NCBI RefSeq assembly: GCF_019320115.1
Contig: NC_089582.1
Span: forward strand, 124,459,259 to 124,523,258
DNA: 64,000 bases
From: Miscanthus floridulus
Lineage: Eukaryota > Streptophyta > Magnoliopsida > Poales > Poaceae
Reading direction: 5' to 3'
Within the stretch, counting starts at the first letter, position 1, and each line of letters opens with the position of its first letter. The position numbers and the translations under genes are program-made. Below the pieces are notes generated by a model. That model was not told the DNA's origin. It saw only the letters and a list, made by a program, of their open reading frames with translations, and ran no database searches. Shown in pieces: positions 12,531 to 23,861 of the stretch.

Positions 12531-13690
12531 ATCGGATACGACCATTGTTTATAAGGTGAGCTCGTTCCTACATTTGCATAGTGATTTTTGGTACAATTCA
12601 CTTGGTTCCACATGTACATGTCGTTATTTGAATGTAGAGACAAATATGTCTCAACGTGCAAGTTCATCAAAGTTGAATTTTTGGTTCATCGGCAGCTCGA
12701 CAGTGCTTCATTGGAAAGGCCATAACTCAGCCATCTGGAGTGTGATCGAGGTCAATGAGCACTTGATGGAAAGCTTGTTTGATAATATTTCAAATAGATC
12801 TGGTCTCATCTCAATATCATATCAGCAAGGCCTCCAAACCATCAGGATATTCTGTCACTATTTCTACTGGGAGCTACACTGTCGTTATGGGCTTGTTATT
12901 CATCCTTGGGACCCTGGCCTAAACGGAGCACATCCCAAGGACTTGGAGGACCCACCAAGAAAGCCCTTGGACGTCCTACTCCTTGGCCACCACCTTAGGA
13001 GGCCAGCAAGGACGTCCAAGCCAAGCCGGAGGCCCAGTCCAACTTGAGTTCGGGTCCATCTCGGGCTCCAGGACCAGTGTGTAGTAAAACGGACATCCAG
13101 GTCACATATAAACTCTGTTTTTTATGATCCACATATGGATGGAAAGATAATTTCATAAGGAAACCAATGGAAGTGACCCCACATCAAAATTCCATCAGAA
13201 TCAATGGAAATCGTCAGAACAAGTTGACATCCAGAATCTATCATGGTGCTGCGTCGTCGTCTTTTGGGCCGTTGGGCCTTGTAACGTGTTTGGACACCTT
13301 TAGGACATGAAGAGGGATCCTTGGATATCCCTTAGGCTATATAATCAGTGGCCACCACCTACTTTAGGTTTTGGGTTTTGCTTAGATTATTCTGTCAAGA
13401 ACAGTTTCGCCATTCATCGGTTTATGAGACCCCAACTCGTGAGATTAATCATTCATCTGCAATTTGGTTGCGTTCTTTCTTATTTTTGCTTGTGTTCTTC
13501 ATTGCGTAGGTAGGGATTAACCTTCTTGGCGAGGTCAACCTGGTCTGTGACTTGGTTGATAACCAGAGGAGCTATGGTACTAAGATTGCAGGGTTCGATC
13601 TTTTGATCTGAAGCCATATCAGTGTGTCATTCTCCACCACAACGATAGTTACCATCACCTGACGGAAGATCGGGATCCTCGTCTCCATTA
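12531..13690 (+). mobile_element. Probable LTR of a second gypsy element
   Basis: This segment ends just before a perfect primer-binding site (13693-13704). It contains a TATA-like ctatataatc (about 13339) some 350 bp before the PBS, as expected for a retroviral-type U3/R promoter. The block gataatttcataaggaaacc around 13145 is the sort of sequence found in such LTRs. The left end was not found and no second copy is present in the window, so the extent is approximate. The long frame crossing 12235-13047 is judged accidental. Confidence 0.4.
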
Positions 13691-13692
13691 AG

Positions 13693-13704
13693 TGGTATCA
13701 GAGC
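13693..13704 (+). other. Primer-binding site (initiator Met tRNA type)
   Basis: The 12-mer tggtatcagagc is the standard plant LTR-retrotransposon primer-binding site complementary to the 3' end of initiator methionine tRNA. It marks the downstream limit of the LTR before it and gives that element's plus orientation. Confidence 0.85.
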
Positions 13705-14835
13705 TTCAGGTATACCGTCAAGTTCGCATCTTACCCTTAGTTCGAGTGTTTTTTCTTTTAACCTATAGTCCAATGCCATATTTATTTCCTATCCTATAAC
13801 CATCCGCGCCATAGCCTTTGCATGATTCAGTTTCAGAGTCCGCTTTGTTGAGTTTGTGTCCTAGGTCAAAGTCTTGTTGCTAGTTTCGATTGTGTTCTTT
13901 TCTAGTTTGTGTTGATCCCTTCACCCACCGCTATTCCGTATCACCATCGGTTTGCATCTTGTGTGCATTAAAACCCTGATTCGAGCAGCTTCCTTAAAAC
14001 AGTCATAACTTTTGCATCCGAACTCGAAATGGGGAAAATTTTATATCAACGGAGAATGCCAGAAAATTTTAGATCTATTTCATCCTAGTGCCACTAGATT
14101 TGCAAAAATTAGATTTATGAAATTCGATTAGGAAAATTGAGGTTCTGAGCCCACAAGTTTTGGTATGCTTTTTAGAGCATAGTCCTAATTTTCTATAGAC
14201 CACATCTTTTATTCAATTGAGCTCAAATTTTTTGTGGTTTATTCTTGTGTGCTCCTTGCTGAGAAAAAATATCAAAAGAGCAAAAGCAAGAAAAAAAAAG
14301 ATTAAAAAAAATAAAAGAAAAAAATAGTAAAAAGAATAGAAGATATCGAAAAGGAGCACATAAGGAATACTCAATAGCTCTATTATTTGTGGTATCTTTT
14401 GCCTTGTTCATATCCGTTGCTACCTTTAATACTTGTTTCCTTTTATCCTTGTTTCCTCTCTTGTTTACCACAACTGGTGATAGAAACACGTATAAGCTAG
14501 CAACTAGGACAAGTGCTCTGGACATTTATTCAATATTGTTGTCTGTTACTGACTTGTGTGCCACATATATATATTTATTCTTTTTCATGCCTCCCAAGCT
14601 CCACATATACTTCAGATCGGTACAGAAAAAGACCCTTGCAATCTTGGTGTCACACCCTCACAGGTATCACGAACCAGCCATCGGTTGTACCGTCCACTAC
14701 TTTGCGTTGGTAAGAACCTTGTAAGAACTTGGTAAGACGTGTGAGAGTGTGATTCCACTTACCTATAAATAGTTGATTGGGGATTTATATTAATTTCTAA
14801 TAATATCAAACAATGAGTTTCTGTTTAAGAGTGAA
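13705..14835 (+). other. Untranslated leader of the gypsy element
   Basis: This 1.1-kb stretch between PBS and gag has no long frame or recognised domain. It contains A-rich and T-rich tracts (14265-14345) and is most simply the leader of the retrotransposon. Confidence 0.45.
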
Positions 14836-15065
14836 TTGCAGGAAATCATGGACCAGAAGTTTGCAAGGATGGACCGAATAAAGAACAATGAGCCCTCACA
14901 TATAGACTATAATCATCAAGGTATGAGAGGTAAATTGACCATACCATCCTTTTCGGGTCACTATGATGCTGAAGGATACCTTAATTGGGAGATAATGGTA
15001 GAACAAAAGTTTAGTGCCTACCTTGTACCTTAGCAATATAGAGTTCGACAAGCTACTAGTGAGTT
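14836..15065 (+). pseudogene. Gypsy gag N-terminal fragment
   Basis: About 1.1 kb after the primer-binding site, a frame encodes a peptide with IPSFSGHYDAEGYLNWE and MVEQKFSA, typical of the start of plant Ty3/gypsy Gag proteins. A TAG stop interrupts it at about 15031, and similar sequence (QYRVRQATSEF) continues in the same frame until the N gap at 15066. The rest of the element should lie in the gap or be deleted, because no gypsy pol follows on the other side. Confidence 0.65.
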
Positions 15066-15165
15066 NNNNNNNNNNNNNNNNNNNNNNNNNNNNNNNNNNN
15101 NNNNNNNNNNNNNNNNNNNNNNNNNNNNNNNNNNNNNNNNNNNNNNNNNNNNNNNNNNNNNNNNN
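15066..15165. other. Assembly gap of 100 N
   Basis: Exactly 100 unknown bases, the customary placeholder for a gap of unknown size. The true distance is therefore not known. The flanks are a gypsy gag fragment on the left and the arm of a fold-back repeat on the right. Confidence 1.
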
Positions 15166-15740
15166 TTGCACTACACATGAGTAGATCTACACTGTGAATA
15201 TATAATATGGTATGCTTTAGTATATATTTTTTGCTGTAGCTTTAGATCTATGTTTTTTTGTAATTAATTCATAACTGCAGTTTCTATGGTCCAATTGTGG
15301 TGGAATTTTTATGGTGGGTTAATTATTGTATGCTTGAGTTGTAGTAAAAATTTTATACTCATTGGATCATGTATAACTTAGTTATAGATTTATTTAAGCA
15401 TACACCTAAATAAATCTATAACTAAGTTATACAAGATCCAATGAGTATGAAATTTTTACTAAAGTTCAAGCATACAATAATTATCACACCATAAAAATTT
15501 CACCATGTGGAGTCCTACAAAATTGGATTATTCTATTTTATGATTTTTCTATGATTTTTCAAAGATTCAGCCGAAATAAAGAAAAAAAGACAAAGACAAA
15601 ACCGCCTTTGAAAACCACTTATAACATAAAACGAACGGTTTTAAAAGTTCAAGGAGGTGGTTTACCCGGTTTTAGAGTTCAGGGAGGCAAAACAGACTTT
15701 CTCAAAAGTTGAATAGGTAATGTGGACTTTTTACTCCAAT
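15166..15740. repeat. Fold-back (long inverted repeat) element
   Basis: About 15285-15400 and 15404-15512 are near-perfect reverse complements (for example tggatcatgtataacttag versus ctaagttatacaagatcca), giving a hairpin centred near 15401. Outside the hairpin the right arm runs on with ttaaaagttcaaggaggtgg and agttcagggaggcaaa to about 15740. A second, one-armed copy lies at 41150-41585. The long arms suggest a Mutator-like or fold-back DNA element. The outer left arm would fall in the N gap. Confidence 0.6.
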
Positions 15741-17586
15741 TTTCTCTCTAAACTATAAAACTCATCCGAGGGTAAATCAAACTAGAAATATTTTTCTAAC
15801 GAAAACCATATAAATTCATAAATTTATCTAAATAATTTTACATTTAATGCAATTAAAAATCATAAAATCTAGTTTGATCTTAGAGAATTTAAGAGAATTG
15901 TTTTACCTAAAAAAATAAAAAATAGTTTCATTTTTTTTAATATGCTCTATCTTATGGTGCCTAGCTTAAAACTGTATGAATCTTTATGGACACGTCAGAT
16001 AATTTAAAAATATTTTTTATGAAGTCTAGTTCATCCTCAACATAGTCTAATTTATCTCCTTCATAGATAATTAACTTGGCGCCACGTATTCGTTGGATTA
16101 TGCTCCCCAACGCATTGCTCCAACTCCCAGCTAACAAACCCACAGTCCCATCTAGAACCGAAGATATATTGAGTATTTCTATCTATCTAAAAAAGATAGA
16201 TATCAGTTCTTGGGTTTAGCTTTTGTTTCCAGATGAAGGGTAGTATTTTCACCCCTCTAAGGATACAACTTTGAGTCTAAAGTGGAATTGATTAAGATTT
16301 AGTTCAGTTTCTTCTATGAAAGTTTGCTCATCTATTTGATGCCATACCATTCTACGGAGTATAGAACATGTATCTGTGAATTGTACCTTCCTTCACTCAT
16401 TTTTTTAAGACAGGTGTTCCTTGACAAAATCACATGGACTTTTGAGAGAGAGGGCTCATCTTCCTCGTCTTCTTTCTCCCTCTCCACTGTCTCTTCTTCT
16501 TTCTCCTTCCTCCTTTTTTTTATCCGTGGCTACAAAATTTAGAGGAGGCATCATGGACAACATGGGGGGTAGGGGAGTTAATTGGAGCCCTCAACCTCCA
16601 CGTTGGATCTGCCCTGTGTGCGGTTTGTTGTGGATTGGAGGTTAGAACTATATAGCATGCCCCAGAAGAATATATTTTTAGACAATGGAAAGATATCTGG
16701 CTTCATCCTCTAAAGAGAGGAATCAGACCACCTTATTACAAGAATCACACCATTACAACTAGAATGAGTTTGCGTAGCAAATTTGACTCATAACTCAATT
16801 CTTAAAATAACAAGCCATCAAATGACGCAAAGAATAGATAACTTCCTAGTTCCAAATATCATAGGTTGCCACATCACCCGACATTTTTGTTTTGATTGCA
16901 ACCTCAGTTTCAGTCTACAAATTTCTCTGTTGCAACTACTTACATGTATTTGTTTTTTTGAAAGATCCAGAATTTTCGGCATGCATGAAAAAGAAGAAGA
17001 GAGTTGGTCCAGTTTACGAGGGGAACCGGGCTTGAAAACTATGCGAACCCCATTCTAAAACCTACATTGTCTACAGCTATGACAATAAATGACAGGAGCC
17101 TTCCATGTGTCATCATTACCAAGCTTTGCAAAATGAGGAGCAGCTCCAAGTTCATGGCGAAAGACCTCAGCCTAATCTCAAAGCACATGTATTTGTTTTG
17201 AACTTTGGACAAAGTCAATTTTACTACAATCTACAACAGTGTAGCACCGGCACTGCCGAATTTTAAACACAAAATTTCCCCTCTATCTAAAAACAACGGC
17301 ACTAGGGGACATTGTCTTGCAATTGCAAGTTGCAACCTCCATTGAACTTCCATTGGATGTTTCATTGCTGTCCTTTCAAATTTCATAACGCGTGGCCCAC
17401 GAAATTAGGATTGTATACCGTAGAAGGTTGGGTTAAGAAGAAGAGGGTCCATTGGATGTGGGATAGACTGATCCGATGTCCGAAGTTCACGGCTACAAAA
17501 AAATCAGAAGTCGTTTGTGTTGGTGCATTTTTATGTAATCGCGTTCACAAGAACGAACAGCCATTAGTTGATGGAAGGCACATTTA
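15741..17586. other. Intergenic, no gene recognised
   Basis: AT-rich intergenic DNA. Only short frames without known domains occur (for example around 16324-16645, partly a CT-rich low-complexity tract). I see no RNA gene, MITE or coding remnant that I can support. Confidence 0.6.
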
Positions 17587-18090
17587 CAACGTGTTTGGTT
17601 CGGGGAGTCGTCACGTCCAGAATTAGCATGTCCGGCATGGATTCACTACTGCTAGGATCCGATATTGACTTGATGGAATCATCCGGTGATGGACGAGTTG
17701 GCTCCATGGGGCAAATCAAACGTTGTGTCTAGGCTCGGACACATGTTCGGATGATTCGCACGGCTCCACTACCCAAACAAAACCAGGGTTCAAAATTTCA
17801 GCGAAATTTCATGAATTTCGGTAATTTCGGTGGTGACCGAAACAAAATTAAAAAATTTATAATACACTAATAAATTTGCTATATATAACTCTAGACTTGA
17901 TAGTTTCTATTGTTTATGTTACATATTCTTCAAGAATGCTAATATTTGTTTTGATCTTTTTTTATAGAAAAAAGCATACTTCATGTGTAAGCCTCTAAAA
18001 AAAATTCGGCCGAAATTCACGAGTTTAGGTAATTTTGGGGGTGATTTTTTTTTTCTAATACCGAAAACCCTGAACAAAACACGCTCTGTT
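17587..18090. mobile_element. MITE-like repeat interrupted by a hAT MITE
   Basis: Outer ends gtgtttggttcggggag (about 17589) and ctcc…acccaaacaaaacac (17768-18082, with the inner element removed) are imperfect inverted repeats of the GTGTTTGGTT type common in grass MITEs. The repeat was split by the 17784-18072 insertion. It may be an old Tourist-like or hAT-like element. Confidence 0.45.
17784..18072. mobile_element. hAT-type MITE with perfect 8-bp target duplication
   Basis: The element begins cagggttcaaaatttc and ends ccgaaaaccctg, so the termini CAGGGTT/AACCCTG are inverted. It is flanked on both sides by the identical octamer aacaaaac (17776-17783 and 18073-18080). An 8-bp duplication and CAGGG ends are the signature of the hAT superfamily. 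At 289 bp it has no transposase and is non-autonomous. Confidence 0.88.
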
Positions 18091-18191
18091 GATAAGAGTT
18101 GCGTTGATAAACTTTTTAAAAAAAAACATCGACGACAGCAGCTAATCGTCACATGGATGATTCTATTTGGCTCATCACATGCACAGGACAA

Positions 18192-19442
18192 TCACTGCAG
18201 CAATCCTAGAGCACGCCTAACGAATGACGTGGCCAGTGACCACGGTTTGCTGGCCACGGCAGCGATCATGGTAACCGCGGTCGTCCTCTCCGAAGCAACA
18301 GCGTCGTCAACATTGTCTGTGAACCACGGGCACTGGAGCGCGGCGGCCGCCGTCAGCCGCTTCTCGGGATCACAAGTCAAGAGCCCTTTTAGGACCTGGA
18401 ATCCGTCCCCCGACAGGATCTCCTCCGAGACCAGCTCACGCAGCCGGTTGCGGCTGCTGCCGTGACGGTCTCGCAGCTGCCGCGCTCGCCACACCTGCAC
18501 CTTGTCGTCATGTACCTGGGGCTTGAGGGCCTGCCACGCCCTCTTGCACGGCACGCCGAGCACGTCGAAGATCTTGAAGAGCTGCTTGGCCTCGTCGTCC
18601 TCGTCCTTCGCTGCGACTGCGAACGGTGGCTTGCCGGTGAGGATCTCCACCATGACGCAGCCGAGCGACCACACGTCCGAGAGCGTGTCGTGGTCGGCGT
18701 TCTTCACCAGCACCTCCGGCGCCATGTACGCCATGGTTCCAGCGAAGGCCTGCGGCGGGTCCTTCTCGGCCACAGACTTGGCCACCCCGTAGTTGCAGAT
18801 CTTGACGGCGCCGCCGCTGTTGCCCACGAGGATGTTGTCGGGCTTGATGTCTCGGTGGACGACGCCGTGCCGGTGCATCGCCTCGGCGCCGGCCAGCAGC
18901 TGCCGCATGACGCGGCGCGCCACGGCCTCCGGGAACGGCCGTCCGCCGCGGTCTGCCATGACGGCCCTGAGGCTCGGCCCGACGTAGTCCATGACGATGG
19001 AGTAGTCCGTGGTGCCCGGCGCGCGCGCGACGGTGCGGAACGCGACGAGCGACGGGTGGCCCCCGCCGGCCGCCGTGAAGCAGGCCTCGGACAGGACGTC
19101 GGCGGCGCAGCTCCCGCCGCTCCTGCGGTGGAGGGACTTGACGGCGACGGCCTGGCCCGTGGCGCGGTGGCGCGCCCTGACGACGACGCCGCGCTCGCCC
19201 TGGCCGACCCTGCGCCCCTCCTGCTTGTACCCGCGGGCGTTGGCCATGCGCCGCTTCCGCCTGCAGGCCCTGGGCCTACCCTCGGCGGCGGTGGCGGCGA
19301 CGTCGTCGACCATCGCCGAGATGGCTGCGGCTCGCCTGCCGCTGATCGCCGTCCCGGTGCGGCGGTGTTCTTGGATGACGTCGCAGAGCGCCGCGACCCG
19401 GGCGGCCACCGAGGTCATCTGCGTGGGGTCTGGGTTGGCCAT
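18192..19442 (-). CDS. Ser/Thr protein kinase (CDK-like), DFG changed to NYG
   Basis: Single-exon, GC-rich gene encoding 416 aa. Kinase motifs in order: glycine loop VGQGERGVV (about residues 79-87), VAVK with Lys102, candidate helix-C Glu119, catalytic loop HRDIKPDN (196-203), YMAPEVL (APE at 241-243), DVWSLG (256-261) and a C-lobe ending near residue 374. The magnesium-binding DFG is replaced by NYG (217-219, in ICNYGVAK), while HRD, APE and the VAVK lysine are kept, so the enzyme may be inactive or weak. The N-terminal 75 residues are basic and lack a known domain. The fold resembles grass CDK-like or CDKF-like kinases, which is an inference. The ATG at 19442 is first in frame and a TATA box lies about 105 bp upstream. 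The gene's 5' half and promoter were duplicated to 24616-25350. A functional kinase, a pseudokinase or a recently decaying gene are all possible. Confidence 0.88.
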   Translation of the reverse strand: MANPDPTQMTSVAARVAALCDVIQEHRRTGTAISGRRAAAISAMVDDVAATAAEGRPRACRRKRRMANARGYKQEGRRVGQGERGVVVRARHRATGQAVAVKSLHRRSGGSCAADVLSEACFTAAGGGHPSLVAFRTVARAPGTTDYSIVMDYVGPSLRAVMADRGGRPFPEAVARRVMRQLLAGAEAMHRHGVVHRDIKPDNILVGNSGGAVKICNYGVAKSVAEKDPPQAFAGTMAYMAPEVLVKNADHDTLSDVWSLGCVMVEILTGKPPFAVAAKDEDDEAKQLFKIFDVLGVPCKRAWQALKPQVHDDKVQVWRARQLRDRHGSSRNRLRELVSEEILSGDGFQVLKGLLTCDPEKRLTAAAALQCPWFTDNVDDAVASERTTAVTMIAAVASKPWSLATSFVRRALGLLQ

Positions 19443-19545
19443 GGAGCGAGCTGGCGACGGTCTCAGCTTGCGTGGCGGTTGACACGGCGATCGATCGAGG
19501 ATCTAGATGAGAAGTTTGGTGATCACCGGAGGGAGACTCAGGGGG

Positions 19546-19552
19546 ATTTATA
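19546..19552 (-). promoter_or_regulatory. TATA box of the kinase gene
   Basis: On the minus strand the sequence reads ccatataaatcc, about 105 bp before the start codon at 19442. The position fits a plant core promoter with a leader of roughly 70 nt. Confidence 0.6.
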
Positions 19553-19595
19553 TGGAGGAGAGGAAAGGAACCGATTGGTGACCGGACTCGGAAAT

Positions 19596-21200
19596 CCGCA
19601 CGTAGTCTAGTCTTGCTCGTTCCGTCGGACTTGCAGATATGACATTGCCTGCCGATTGACTAATCTTACGAGTCGGAAATAGAGCAGAGGTTTAGAGCTG
19701 ATATTACGAAGCCGCCGTATTTCTAAAGGTAATTCCATCGTAAAGATTTAACGCATGTTTGCTCTAAAGAAGATTTGGACCTCGTGGTATATATATAAGC
19801 ATAACTAGAAAGTAGTGTCCCTCTCTTTCCTTTCTTTCCTTTTTCTCTTATATCTACAACAAGTTCTTTAGATTTGGACCACCGTCGTCTAGTTCCCTCT
19901 CTTCCCTTTTTCTCTTATATCTACAACAAGTTCTTTAGATCTAATTCAGTAATTCATTTAGTTTTAGTCAAGACAAATTTACCAATGAAATCAAATAATT
20001 TTTGGTTGATATCTTATTACCTGTGATGATTTCGGTGATTGTGACGACGAGATCACCGTTGTAGGCATCGATTTTCATTGGCAGACGATCAAGTTGTGGT
20101 CATTATCTACAAGGGGAGTGACGCTCCTCGACACTCTCAACGAGTACATTTACTTTAGATCATTGATCTCATCGTTAATAGTTGCCGAGGGGAAGTCAAG
20201 AATTGGAGGTGCTAAATGTGCAACCAATATTGTATCTAATGAGACGCAAAAAAAAAATATTGTATCTAATGGTACAACCGCCGATGTGCAGTGTCAAATA
20301 TAAACAGAAAAAAATTGTCAAAACCAGCCATTTAAGAAAGCATATCAACTTATCATACAAAAAAACTTCTCTAAAAAGAATATCACACTAGATTTTGCTT
20401 GACCCTAGCTTTAGCGTAAAATTCACAAGTGGTTCCTAAACTTGAACAACGGTGTCATATAGAACTCTAACCCTTAAAATTTAATATTTTAGTCCTCGAA
20501 CTTATACGATGGTGTTACTCATGTCCTTAACTCTTAAATTTTGATATCGAGGTCCTAAACTAGTACAATGATGTTATCTAGGTCTCCAAACTTGACATCC
20601 ACCCATATATGACACTAATACGGTATACCAATTGTGTGTGATGTATAAGTTTCGGGCTAGATTATACCCTTGTACAAAAATTTAGGAGCCAAACATAAAA
20701 ACCCAAGAGTTGAGGACACAAGTGACACTGTTGTAAGAGAAAATTCCTTGCTTAGCATTAGAAAAATGATACAATTCCTTCTTTAGCAATGAAAAATAAA
20801 AATTCTCCAATACATGACTGACTTTATTTTTGGTTCCCTAAATAGCATAGTCATTAGATCTAACCTCTATCACTATTAACTTGGGAAAAAACTGTTGTAC
20901 CCTTGTTTTTCATGTATAGTACATTGTCCAAAAAATTGTGTCATAATTCATAAATTATCTGCAAAAATATTATATACTGTAAAAATATATTCAATGTAAA
21001 AATGGCATGTTTAAAAATATGTTAAGAAAATCACTTTAACGTAACGTTGGTGTCACACCAAAAAATAATAAGGGCAAAACAATATTTTCTCCACCAAATT
21101 GACAGCGTTAGAGGTCACATCTAACGGTGTTGCTACTTTTTGGAGAGAGAAAAACCTAGTGTTTTATTGGGAACTTTTATGTTTCAGCGCTAAATAAGGA
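19596..21200. repeat. Spacer of duplication unit 1
   Basis: Non-coding, AT-rich spacer between the kinase and the MATH pseudogene. 19596-19765 matches 25165-25345 (shared gtagtctagtctt, gagtcggaaatag, ggtaattccatcgtaaagatttaacg), and about 19930-20640 matches 28215-28820 (shared tgtgatgattt, aggcatcgattt). The two blocks are adjacent in unit 1 but 3 kb apart in unit 2, where other DNA was inserted. A short local repeat of ctacaacaagttctttagat occurs at about 19855 and 19920. No gene is seen. Confidence 0.75.
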
Positions 21201-21299
21201 ATTTTATTAGATGACAGGTAAATTTTGCACCCAATTTATGTTTGTGAAGAGGCATCCCGCCTCCCCGTGCTCGTGTCCACAAAACCCTCCTCGTGTCGC

Positions 21300-21387
21300 G
21301 CAGCCCCCGGCTTCACCTTTCCCCTGCACAGCTCCGTACAAAACCCCATCTGCGGTGAGGGTTCCTTCACCGAGAAAGCATCTCGAG
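21300..21387 (+). other. 5' UTR exon of the MATH pseudogene (approximate start)
   Basis: The sequence ending gagaaagcatctcgag|gtgatc at 21387/21388 matches the copy at 30761/30762 and has a GT donor. The acceptor aattgcag|agg is at 21688/21689. The leader therefore contains an intron upstream of the ATG exon. The transcription start was not identified. Confidence 0.55.
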
Positions 21388-21809
21388 GTGATCTCTGTCT
21401 CTCCATCTTCTTGTCGCGGCTCTTCCAGTCTTCTAATCTCACACAATCCGTAGGAAAGCTTGTTCCTTTTTCGTAGCGCGTGTACGGCGTCGGCGATCGT
21501 GGGCTTGCACGGTTGCAAGAGTTCCTGGATTTCTCTTTTCATCTACCTGTTCGTGCGGTGGGGTTTGGCCATTCTTTGAAATTGAGACCCTTAATTTTGT
21601 TTGCTGCTAGTATGAAAGATTTCTCGAAGTTCTTAACAACGCAGCCTTCGTTATTTGCTGATGGCATTAGGATTGATCTTAATTGCAGAGGATTGCTGGG
21701 AAGAGGGAGTGGTTGAGCCATGGGCAACTCTTGCGCCAAAGGTGCTGGTACGGACTGATTTACTGCTCTCCTCAATGCACTAGACCATTTGTTAATCGTT
21801 ACTGTACCA

Positions 21810-21906
21810 TTTGGGCCTGTTCGCTTGCAATTATCAGCCGGCTTATCAGCTCAGTATTTTTCTCTCACAGCAAAACAGCTTCAGCCGGCTAATCATTACT
21901 GTACCA
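21810..21906. mobile_element. Short MITE in intron 1 of MATH copy A
   Basis: Copy B lacks this stretch. It begins ttgggcctgttcgcttgc, contains cagtatttttctctcac, and is bracketed by an 11-bp direct repeat ttactgtacca (21799-21809 and 21896-21906). It shares its head and core with elements at 25048, 39410, 40465 and 42630. Confidence 0.75.
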
Positions 21907-23861
21907 ACGTTGTTCAGCGTGCTTGGTACTTGCTACGGATCACACGAGCAACAATCACTTCTTCTCGCATTTTTTAGATTTTTCTTTAAGATTTCACTAG
22001 TGGTTTTTGCTCTTGTTCTGATCTTTCTTACTATTGTCCCTGTTATTGTTTCCAGGCCGATCAAACCCATGTCTGGCCAATGCCACACCTCCTCCAGGTT
22101 CTCCAGGGGAGCAGACAACCTCCAATGCCAAGACAACGTCCAATGGCACGCCTTCCCCAGGAGAGCAGATAACGTTCAATGCCAAGACAACGTCCAATGC
22201 CACACCTTCTCCACGGGAGCAGACATCCTTCAAGTGGGTCATTGATGGCTTCTCCTCGCTTCTTGACAAGGATCAAGGATGGACACAATCCACTGTATTT
22301 GAAATCATGGGCGTAAAATGGTATGGTTAGATGTTGCCCTTTTTGTCTCTTTGGTTAAAATTGCATTGTTCTTACTTCTTACAGCCAGAACTATTCAATG
22401 TTTACTTGGTTCATATATATCATGCCTGAAAAACTTAATGACTTCAGAAGTCTAGCCAATAATGAAATGCCTTCTTTGTACATCTTCCCCAACATGTAAA
22501 GGGTTTTCATAGGTTTATGTAAGAACTTTTAAACTAGAAAACATGGCCAGCAAGTCATTCATCTCATGAACAGGCTCTGTTTTGGCTCATTTGCAGGTAT
22601 CTAAAACTGAATCCAAAGTACAAAACGATCAATGATGATGAGGAGTATGTCTCTCTCAAGCTTCAACTGGCGCAGACACTGTCGTTGAGGCATCTTTCAA
22701 GTTCATGATATATGATCAGTCCAACGGAAAGCATAGGGAGCAGCTAGGTAAAGTAGCAAATTACTCACACTGAGAATTGATTATATCTGATGGAAATAAC
22801 TGATGCATTACGCACATTGACTCAAAATCTTCCTAGTTACGTTGTCAGATATAACTTGTAAACTTTTAATGTTTTTTCCGAGAATTGATTATAGTTTTAT
22901 ACTCATCTGCCCAAATGGTCATTTGAAACTGCAAACTATAACTTACAATCTTTAATGCTTGTTTGTTTTTATAAAACCTTCTATTTGGTTTCATGTCTCC
23001 ATTTAGTTTTACTCTGGAAACAACGTTTTTTCATTCCGTCTTAAGCCATATCTTGTGGTGGTAATTAAGTACCTTTCTATGAAGAAAATATGTATGCTTG
23101 GAATATTTTTTATTCTGTAGTTAACCACAGCTTCCAGACTGCAAGTACGACCTCTGGCATCTCGTGCATGTTACCCCTGAAAACACTAGACGAACAGTCC
23201 TCTGGATTTCTTGTCGACAACAGCTGCGTATTCATCAAAGTTGCCACTATCAAAGCCAACACGATGTTAGAAACACTGTTTGTCAGGAAGATGAACGTCT
23301 TCAACGAGGCCAAAGTTTACACTTGGAAAATTGAGGATTTCTTTGCTCTGAAGAACACATCCTACTCACCAGAGTTCGAAATCGGTGGATACACATGGTG
23401 ATAACCTCTTCAGCTTGCAATACTTGACATGTATACATGACTGATGTTGATAACATAATCTGAACTTTCTTAAAATGCTAAGAATGGCTCTATACAACAG
23501 AAGTTTTGAAAATTTACGTAAACACAAATATAATAGTTTTACACATTATTAACTTGATTCTATGATGCTGTCAAATTTGCAGGTTAATCCGTATGTATCC
23601 ATCTCGTGATGGTAATCACATGTCCTTATTTCTGGGAATGAACAAGACAAGTGACCTCCGCAAAGACTCTGGGAACCTGGTCGAACTTACTTTATCCATA
23701 AAAAACCAGGAAAACGGCGACGACTGGAAATTAACAGGTTCACATTTTAGCAAAAATTTTCTTGATGGACTGGTTAGTCCGGATGCCAAATTATCATCAT
23801 ATATTCTTAACTTATTTTTGTTGTGAAATACAGGCAGTGCCCAGTTCTCAAGCAATTGCGG

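Noticed and set aside
12235..13047. A 270-codon plus-strand frame
   Set aside because: It crosses from the GC-rich core of one LTR into another LTR and shows no domain or codon pattern, so it is judged accidental.
14223..14525. Minus-strand frame with a hydrophobic start
   Set aside because: It runs through A/T-rich low-complexity tracts in the gypsy leader and has no homology that I recognise.
18462..19610. A 382-codon plus-strand frame opposite the kinase gene
   Set aside because: It is the GC-rich antisense shadow of the kinase. It has no domain and its composition follows from the kinase codons.
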